Notes under the pieces: generated by a model
Seen by the model: the letters and a program-made list of their open reading frames with translations, nothing else
Told to the model about the DNA's origin: nothing
Database searches by the model: none
DNA from: Oncomelania hupensis
Taxonomy: Eukaryota; Mollusca; Gastropoda; Littorinimorpha; Pomatiopsidae
DNA length: 64,000 nt
Reading direction: 5' to 3'
NCBI GenBank assembly: GCA_036898135.1
Contig: CM072513.1
Span: forward strand, 91,258,022 to 91,322,021
Shown: in pieces, positions 58,101-64,000 of the stretch
Position numbering within the stretch: position 1 is the first letter of the stretch
How the letters are laid out: every line of letters begins with the position of its first letter
Position numbers and translations under genes: made by a program

Positions 58101-58520
58101 CCCTCACAGCAGATCTCCAACGAAGAATACAAAGCATGGAGATGAGGTGCTACAGAAGACTTCTGTGCATTTCCTATACCCAACACATCACCAACGTTGA
58201 AGTCCGACAGACCATCACACAAGCCATTGGACAACACGATGACCTGCTCACAGTGGTGAAGAAACGGAAACTCCGATGGTATGGCCACGTCACCAGATCA
58301 TCAGGCCTTGCAAAGACCATTCTGCAAGGCACAGTGCAAGGAGGTAGAAGAAGGGGGAGACCGAAAAAGAGGTGGGAGGACAACATTCGAGAATGGACTG
58401 GTTTGACACTGAGCGAAGCCATGAGGGCTGCTGAGGACAGAGAAAGATGGAGTATGCTGGTTAAGCGATCATCTGTGGTGCCCCTACGACCTTCGGGTTA
58501 TGGGACAGGATAGGATAGGA
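55175..58520 (+). mobile_element. Full-length RTE-like non-LTR retrotransposon
   Basis: A 3.35-kb element flanked by a 13-bp duplication with one mismatch, TAGCATTCTGTGC (55162-55174) and TAGCATTCTGAGC (58521-58533). It ends in a short GGATA tail. A single long ORF fills it. Small 5' UTR with the GTCGTAAGAGGCGACTAA sequence common in such elements. At least five 5'-truncated relatives lie in the window. Confidence 0.92.
55379..58513 (+). CDS. Endonuclease-reverse transcriptase (CFDP2-like), intact
   Basis: 1044-residue protein that nicks target DNA and reverse-transcribes its own RNA. APE-type endonuclease at about residues 70-315: GTWNVRTL, ISELRWKG, QGDWNAKVG, IDYIMV and SDHDLV. Reverse transcriptase at about 520-800: SAGVDNIPLPAELL, ITLPKKGN, AGFMAGRSTTEQI, FIDFKKAFDRV, GVRQGCLLSPTLFNIFLE and FADD (about 779-782). 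A C-terminal basic region (about 955-1030: RKLRWYGHVTRSS, GGRRRGRPKKRWEDN) is typical of these elements. No stop or frameshift. The first Met of the frame is at 55379; conserved sequence starts near residue 70. The RTE label rests on the single ORF, short 3' UTR and simple-repeat tail; a related clade is possible. Confidence 0.93.
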   Translation: MAVANSLERIGPCQVFFLPKTQHMMRLSTNSMPDRSSPGYTRTAPSVGHQDGGEKYATDGQISKIRTRNNIVIGTWNVRTLTAEGKLEELAHELDHYRWNVLGISELRWKGLGETTTDKGHKLYFSGRDDRHEHGVGFLVHKNILATVMGCRPVSSRLITIRLRATPFNITIIQAYAPTSDYEDSEVEDFYENIQAALDQVPKKDIVIVQGDWNAKVGQDAHHNWGDTCGPHCNNETNDRGLRLLEFARYNNLVLANTLGLHKKSRRWTWHSPGGEHHNQIDYIMVKKRFRSSINIGRTRTFPGADIGSDHDLVMMSFRLHLKRVNTAKCTRLKFDLDKLQDPEVAKIFQATIGGKFAPLLIFGAGEVDVNTMTNTFNSAVTDAATEILGKHRPKKKPWITPELLDLCDKRRELKKKKNTSQGADVYRKINNDIRKGMRTAKENWIEDQCQEIENNLNKNNSKKAYQTVKRLTSVKQPKVSTIQSKSGICLTEEQEVLDRWTEYCSDLYNHTPNGDPSVLACPESREEEEILPILREEVEAAVQSLKKGKSAGVDNIPLPAELLQAGGEAMTDALTIICNKIWQSGEWPTPWTQSLVITLPKKGNLQECENYRTISLISHSSKVLLKIILNRLKPQAEQIIAEEQAGFMAGRSTTEQIFNLRIICEKYLQHQQHLYHVFIDFKKAFDRVWHAALWATMKVYNISPKIIEVIKSLYDKATSAVLHNSVIGNWFRTTIGVRQGCLLSPTLFNIFLERIMSDALADHEGTVSIGGRAISNLRFADDIDGLAGEEQELEQLVQRLDTTSRAYGMEISAEKTKMMTNNTNGINTDIKVQGQSLNTVHSFKYLGAIVSDNGSRQEVLSRIAQTTAALTRLKPIWKDRTISLHSKVRLLRSLVISIFLYACEAWTLTADLQRRIQSMEMRCYRRLLCISYTQHITNVEVRQTITQAIGQHDDLLTVVKKRKLRWYGHVTRSSGLAKTILQGTVQGGRRRGRPKKRWEDNIREWTGLTLSEAMRAAEDRERWSMLVKRSSVVPLRPSGYGTG

Positions 58521-58521
58521 T

Positions 58522-59157
58522 AGCATTCTGAGCACGTGTTTAATTACCAAAAAAGGCAGGCATGACATGTTCATACAAAAGCAAATGATAAAGATGCATG
58601 TTTCTAGGATAGTGCCTTTATTAAAGAGGCTACATAAAATAATAAAGTGAAGCATTTTCATTAAATTTAGCGGTAATAATGTTTTGAAGCTAGTACCTTA
58701 AAGAGTCCACACTGTAGTAATATTAATAATGTCATTTGAAGCTAGTATACCCTTTTACTGTGTTATAGTCTCTCTAGTCTCTATATTAAGACATAATAAA
58801 GAAATACTGTAAATTTATGTCAATCTTTTAAAAAGAAACGTTTAGCTGTAATAATGTCTGTTTTGAAGCTAGTACCTCAAATAGAGTACACTTTTTGCAA
58901 TGTTAGTCTAGCCATCACACCGATAGGTCTAGGCCTAATCGCACAACACAAAGCTAGTAGGCTAACAAAAAGCGGGAAAAAAAGGTTAGTCCCACACAGA
59001 ATGCATCAACACTGACTTCCGGTTTCAAAACTATACTTTCAGTTTTGCTCGGCTTTGCTTTTAAGAATCTCGTCTAGGAGAGAGAGAGAGAGAGGGGGGA
59101 ACAAAACTCAAAATTCGGAAAAAATGACAAACAGGATTTTCAAATGCGTTTTGGGAT
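58522..59157. other. Non-coding, nothing recognised
   Basis: AT-rich with repeated words (GAAGCTAGTA three times between 58686 and 58870) and a short AG array at 59080. Possible upstream MIS18BP1 exons were looked for and not found. Confidence 0.5.
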
Positions 59158-59583
59158 CAGAGGTGCCAACCCCCTAATCTTCTTGTCAGTATTTCCGGAC
59201 CCGTTTGTTAGTATTTTTTAACACTTGTCAGTATTTTTTTTATCGAAAAAAACCCAGCCTATGACACTATAAAGTAACGACAGGCTTCCCTCTGAAACAG
59301 CAGGCTATTTTCAGTCCTCTAAAATCACGATGAAAATCAGCTTGTTGAACACCACACTAGTTTTACTTTAAAATCACCATGAAAATCAGTTTGTTGAACA
59401 CAGCGATGTTCAGTGAGAGCAGGAGTACTATTATGAGACCAGAAACCGGTACAGAAGCACCGCTGGAAAAGATAAACGATCGGCAACTTCTCCTCCGTAT
59501 TTTTATAAAAGCTACCGTATTTCCGTATTGAATTCACTTCGCCGGAATTAAATACGGTCAATCCGTACTGGTTGGCACCTCTG
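59158..59583. mobile_element. hAT-like element with 6-bp target duplication TGGGAT
   Basis: Ends CAGAGGTGCCAACC and GGTTGGCACCTCTG, exact TGGGAT on both sides (59152-59157, 59584-59589). 426 bp. It sits in an older sequence ending GGTTGGCAGCTATG at 59651, itself perhaps another TIR element. Confidence 0.88.
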
Positions 59584-60039
59584 TGGGATAAACGGGAGTA
59601 GCAGCTAAAAACGGGATATTCCTGGATTTTCCGGGATGGTTGGCAGCTATGATCCTTGCTCATCTTTCGGTACAGACACATGCACTCTGTGAAATTATCC
59701 TTCTACCTTTCATCCATCCCTATTCACTTCCACTATATCATCCACTCTCTCACTTTACTTTACCCAAACAATCTGAGACAAAATACTTCTCACTGCGCGA
59801 CAACCTCTTCTTGACAGTACTCCAGGCAGCTCAAAAACAGATTTTGGAAGCTTTGACCAGATTGTTGCGTGACGACTAACGGACTTTTCTTGTCTTCTTG
59901 TAACACATTAATATTGACACTGTGCACAAAGTGTACTGAAATACATGTACAAATGCGTGTTTACTAAGCAAATGATAGTACAAAGTAAAGAAATGAAGAG
60001 TTCAGGTCAACATTTTGCAGAAGAGGGCAAATAAACTGG

Positions 60040-60215
60040 AAAAGGCTTTTGATGGACCTTTAGCAGGTTCTTCAAACTTTTCATTTGATTTTGATGATAC
60101 ACGCTTTCGCAGTGGTTGCGACCACCATGTGCTACAGTGAAGTGGATTTTGCACAAAGTGCATCTTGCAAACACTGGCCATTTCGGAGATGGTAGTCAGA
60201 CAAGGCCACTTTCAC
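60040..60215 (-). pseudogene. BED-zinc-finger-like transposase remnant
   Basis: On the minus strand a short frame reads FARCTLCKIHFTVAHGGRNH followed by CESVYHQNQMK: a C..C...H-type pattern with HGGRN, seen in BED/ZBED and hAT-related proteins. Stops and missing flanks show decay. Confidence 0.4.
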
Positions 60216-60744
60216 TGTAGATTTTCAAAATAGCTTTCTTTCTGGCCTGCTGTTTAGCTTTCGGTTTGAAAAAAAATCTTTATTCGGCTCAAGAGAACGG
60301 CCTGCATCACGACTTCGCTTCATTTTTCACGCTAGTACATGGGTCTGTCTACAAAGCTGGTTCACTTTTTGTGACATGGGTCCCCCCCCCCCCCACCCCC
60401 CCTCCCAAAAAAAAAAAAATTTGTCAAATACATACATTTTGTGGTTTATTTGAAAGATATGTATGTGTGTGATCATGCCATAAATGTTAGAAGATAAGTT
60501 TTGACCTTGTAGCCAGACCTTTAGTGTACACACTCAACGAAATGTCCAATTTAAAACGGAAACCAAATAGTACTTCAAAACCAACAATATATAAAGTTGG
60601 CAAAGAATATTTATAAAGAGATTTGCTATCAAATAGATATAAGATTAAAAAGAAATGTTTACATTAGTAAATAAGCTTATCTATTGTTACATTATCAAGT
60701 CAGTCAATTTACGACCAATTTTAATCGTTAAAAGTTCTTTTATA

Positions 60745-61343
60745 CAGTGGAACCTCCGGTATACGACCGTCCAAAATCTGAGAAAAAACGGTCTTATATT
60801 AGAGGTGGTCTTATACCGGAAACAAGGGGTGTGGGGTGGGTGGGGGGGAGGGTCAGGCTCGGAATGGGTATGTAGTCATAATTTTCACACTCACCAGCAT
60901 GTATTCTCTGACAAAGAAAACTGTAAAATATGTTTCATTTTTAGCTTTGTCTTTTATTCACAACTTCAAAATAGAAAACAGTCGTGTCTTCAGACATTTT
61001 GAACAGGGAAAAACTTTCTCTCTGTCAAACTCAAAACTTTCCTCTTACGCGACGCCATTTTGACAAGCCAGTGTAGGCGAGTAATGTCCCTTACTTGCGA
61101 ACCGGAAATAGCAAACAGCAGGCGTACACTAACATGAGATAAAAAACGAAAAATTAACTGATATCTCTTTTAAATTGCCTAAGACGGTCGTATAAAGGGC
61201 TTAAGACACGGTCGCTTGTCGCATAAATGAGGTTGTCGCATACCAGAAGTCATTTATTATTGGAAGTGAATCCGTCAGAAGTTTTCAGGTCACATAACGG
61301 AGGGAGTCGTATACCAGAGAGACGGATACCGGAGGTTCCACTG
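60745..61343. mobile_element. pogo/Tigger-type MITE
   Basis: TA-flanked (60743-60744, 61344-61345). Ends CAGTGGAACCTCCGGTATAC and, inverted, CAGTGGAACCTCCGGTATCC. 599 bp, internal words related to the ends (GGTCGTATA, GTCGCATA), no transposase. Confidence 0.85.
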
Positions 61344-61695
61344 TACTTAAAATGAAACAACCTGAAACAGCTACTGCACATACAAATTGTGTATAATATT
61401 ATAACATAATCACAAAATAAAAGTAAGATCTTACAGGTCTCTATTAAAAAAAATCAGGTTCTTATTTTTTTTTAAATGTCTAATGTAACACGGAAACCAA
61501 ATTAAGCTTGTAAAAATAATAATCTTGTGAAAGCTTTTAGCCATATTTACTATTAAACATACTATTCTATATGCACATTTAAATAAGTTTACTTGTCACT
61601 GCTGTTTCAAAGAGCATTTTTATTTATTCATTAACAAATTTTGAACGGATCTATCAGTATCTGATTCAGCCCCAATGCTGAATTCCTGATAGGGT

Positions 61696-62249
61696 GTAAC
61701 TCAGATTCGTTTATCCACGCAGCCTGCTCAAGCAGCATACAAGTCACAAAGTCGACGTATGAAGTTTTCCACTTTTATTCAGCATACATCAACAACTGCA
61801 TACAATCGCTCAATCGCCTTTCCACTCTCAAGTTTACCTTCCAACTTACTATCAACAACAATCTCAACAACAGTGCGGCACACAATTTTATAACCTCTCT
61901 CTCTCTCTCTTCCCGAACAATTTCGAACCCAGTAGACTAAAATGACGCATTACAGCCAATCAAATAAAAGATCGTCATCACTGACTTACGTCATACATAT
62001 TTCTTCTCCTTCCGCCATACTTCGATATTTATCCCGAAACTTCGATCGATAGTAAACAAGCGGGTCCAGAGAATTCTACAACAATATCAACCAACAAAAA
62101 TTATCAACGTTATACAAAGCCTCTCATAACAACAATGCAAACTCAAATCAAAGGTAAATAAACTCCATCATTGAATACTTTGCAAAACGAAACGATTAGA
62201 TCTATCGTGCGCGCTTCCGACGTACTACCATTCGCGTTTCAACGTAACA
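61696..62249 (-). mobile_element. 3' LTR of a Ty3/gypsy-like element
   Basis: Plus-strand limits TGTAAC and GTAACA. On the minus strand it follows a polypurine tract (GAGTGGGGGGTTA) at 62250-62262 and contains GAATAAAAGTGG, a polyadenylation site. A decayed solo copy is at 35374-36925. Confidence 0.75.
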
Positions 62250-62262
62250 TAACCCCCCACTC

Positions 62263-62458
62263 AAGAAGAAATTTACCCAATTTCTTTCAACAACGTTGAA
62301 ACGTAATGCACAAACAAAGTTCAGAATTAAAACTTATTTCAGACTGTCTGAACACTGTCAATGTTCTCAGCTCATTCACACAGAGTCAATGTTCTTCCAT
62401 CCGCAAGTCTATCTGGATATTGTCAATGTTCACAGTTCATCCACACAGTCAATGTTCT
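62263..62458. repeat. GTCAATGTTC repeats between pol remnant and LTR
   Basis: The word GTCAATGTTC (or AGTCAATGTTC) occurs four times at about 62357, 62386, 62419 and 62449, in a stretch that replaces integrase. Confidence 0.7.
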
Positions 62459-63037
62459 TTACTCACACACTCTGCTGAGGAAGTCCGCACCAACATTGTC
62501 TGATCCTTTGATAGATTTTACTCGCATGTTAAAGTTCTGCAAGTACATAGCCCATCTCATGATTCGACTGTTCACAAACTTGGCAGAGTTCAAGTAAGTT
62601 AGCGGCTTGTGATCAGTCTGTAACACGAACTTCACTCCTTGAAGGTACAGTTCGAACTTCCGGATTCCCCATATGATGGCAAGGCACTCTTTCTCCATGG
62701 TCGAGTAATTTTTCTCAGCCCTGGACAGCTTCTTGCTGGCGTAACTGACCGGAAATAGTTTCCCTTCGTGTTCTTGCATCAGTATGGCGCCGATGCCTTC
62801 GTCCGCTGCGTCTGTTCTTAAGACGAATTCTTTGGAAGTGTCAGGCAGTCGTAGCACCGGATCCTTCGAAAGGAGGTCGCGCACAGTCTGGTATGCCTTC
62901 TCCTGAGACGGTCCCCACTGCACTTGGTTTGGACAGCCTTTCCGCACCAGGTCCGACAAGGGTGCTGTGATGGCGGAGTAGTTTGGTACAAACTCCCTGT
63001 GACGACACGAGTTTTCAGATGGTAGGGAGAGATACAC
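62459..63037 (-). pseudogene. Ty3/gypsy-like pol remnant: end of RT and RNase H
   Basis: Matches begin near FVPNYSAITAPLSDLV and continue through RNase H: LRTDAADEGIGAIL, EKECLAIIWGIRKFELYLQG, LQTDHKPLTYL and GADFLSRV, with the four acidic positions kept. The RT catalytic part (YxDD) is missing upstream and the frame stops right after RNase H, so there is no integrase before the LTR. Internally deleted element; annotated only, no function. Confidence 0.85.
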
Positions 63038-64000
63038 TTTTTACGAAGTTACACTTCTCCGTATATCTGTTGTACATAGAATAGCGTGACCGATTTACTT
63101 TTGCGTATGAAAGTGCAGTTTCGTAAAGTCCGTGCGATTCGTAGAAGACAGGGAGTCGGCCAATTTCGAATAGGGGTACGCGTAATAGAGAACGTGCATA
63201 CTGACGAGAGCTCGACTATTTTGCTTGTGGCCGGCGCGATTTTGAAGGGCAGAGTGGTTTGAGATGCTGTTGCGTGAGGAAGGAGTTCTAACGAGGCAGC
63301 AACCCTGTGACAGAGGTCATCGTAGTGTAGGGTACTGTTGGAAGGGTGTGTGTATTGTTTATATAGCCACCCAAGGTCTTATGCCCTCGTCGGGATAAGG
63401 ATGTTTAGAATTCGAAGGAAGATGGTAACTGCCATTCGCCAGTGAGTGTAGAGTTCCATACTTAAGGTGCGTGTGGTTCTCGATTGAACACCCACCAAGA
63501 CTTAGTGTCTGTACCAGAGCTAAGGTGTCCTCATCCTCAGAATAAGTGTTATTCGGACAGTGGAATAACGTGCAATAGCAAGAGAAAGAGACTCTCAAAA
63601 GACTAATCCATTGTGTTGTGACAGTGTTGTGTCGTGTTGTGGTGTTGGGGTAAAGGGCGTCACAAGCCGAGGCCTGTAAGGTGAGCAAACCCTGTTGTTC
63701 AATTCTCTAGTGGCGCGCTCCGAGAACTGCGTACGTGTATGAGTGGTAATGAGTGTGGGGAAGGGGATGTATTTTAGGATGTGTAATGAATTTTGTTGAT
63801 TTTATATGATTTTCTTATTGTTTTCTTATTGTATATGTAATGGGGGAAATGTCGTTGCTGTTGTTGTTATGGAAGTGGGTCAAAGGCGACGATGGGGAAT
63901 ATAGAGAGGGGGAGAGTGAGGGTGTATGTATGGAGAGAGCGATAGAATGTAGTATACTGAAGAAAGATGGGGTGATGATTATGGAGGAAGCATGGTTACA
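63038..64000. other. Nothing recognised
   Basis: GT-rich sequence with GAGA words near the end. The open frame 63688-63359 on the minus strand has no recognisable domain. It may belong to the deleted retroelement or to host DNA. Confidence 0.5.

Noticed and set aside
63359..63688. 109-codon minus ORF as a gene
   Set aside because: No recognisable domain or splice pattern and composition like its surroundings.
1..64000. Bacterial-type features (operons, CRISPR, ribosome binding sites)
   Set aside because: Exon-intron genes, SINEs and LINEs show animal nuclear DNA; the tandem arrays are microsatellites or minisatellites without spacers.

Overview
The window is eukaryotic animal DNA: AT-rich, intron-rich and full of microsatellites, minisatellites, SINEs, LINEs, LTR elements and DNA transposons. 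Coding exons are short and bounded by GT-AG splice sites. Repeat types (RTE-like LINE with a CFDP2-like endonuclease, tRNA- and 5S-derived SINEs with L2-like tails, nuclear-receptor-half-site repeats) point to a lophotrochozoan, most likely a marine mollusc. That placement is inference.

Two host genes can be read, both on the minus strand. GLO1 (lactoylglutathione lyase) lies at 4139-10169 in six exons with a complete 175-residue reading frame and all metal ligands. A much larger gene runs from at least 54580 down to 17865. I assembled fifteen exons with consistent splice phases into about 1587 residues. The product has a SANTA domain, a CENP-C-like motif and a SANT/Myb domain followed by a conserved acidic tail, the architecture of MIS18BP1/KNL2, the CENP-A loading factor of centromeres. 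Its first exon(s) were not found.

Layout: 1-4100, intergenic repeats including a hAT-like insertion inside a LINE remnant, and AG arrays. 4139-10277, GLO1 with introns holding AG arrays, a 57-base palindrome, a 5S/tRNA composite SINE and a partial exon duplication. 10278-17864, intergenic, with LINE 3' ends, a hAT-like element with 6-bp duplications and a piggyBac-like TTAA element. 17865-54580, the MIS18BP1 gene, whose introns carry most of the mobile DNA. 54581-64000, a full-length RTE-like LINE with intact 1044-codon ORF, a pogo-type MITE, and a 3' LTR plus RNase H remnant of a Ty3/gypsy-like element.

The most interesting object is a 3996-bp TA-flanked pogo-type transposon (45301-49296). 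It encodes a DDE transposase and, downstream, a papain-like cysteine protease domain resembling the herpesvirus tegument deubiquitinase family (peptidase C76). The three frames are offset by successive -1 steps that coincide with A8 and A9 runs, so the element may encode one transposase-protease polyprotein. It is nested in a hAT-like element, which itself splits an L2/CR1-group LINE. All of this lies in one MIS18BP1 intron.
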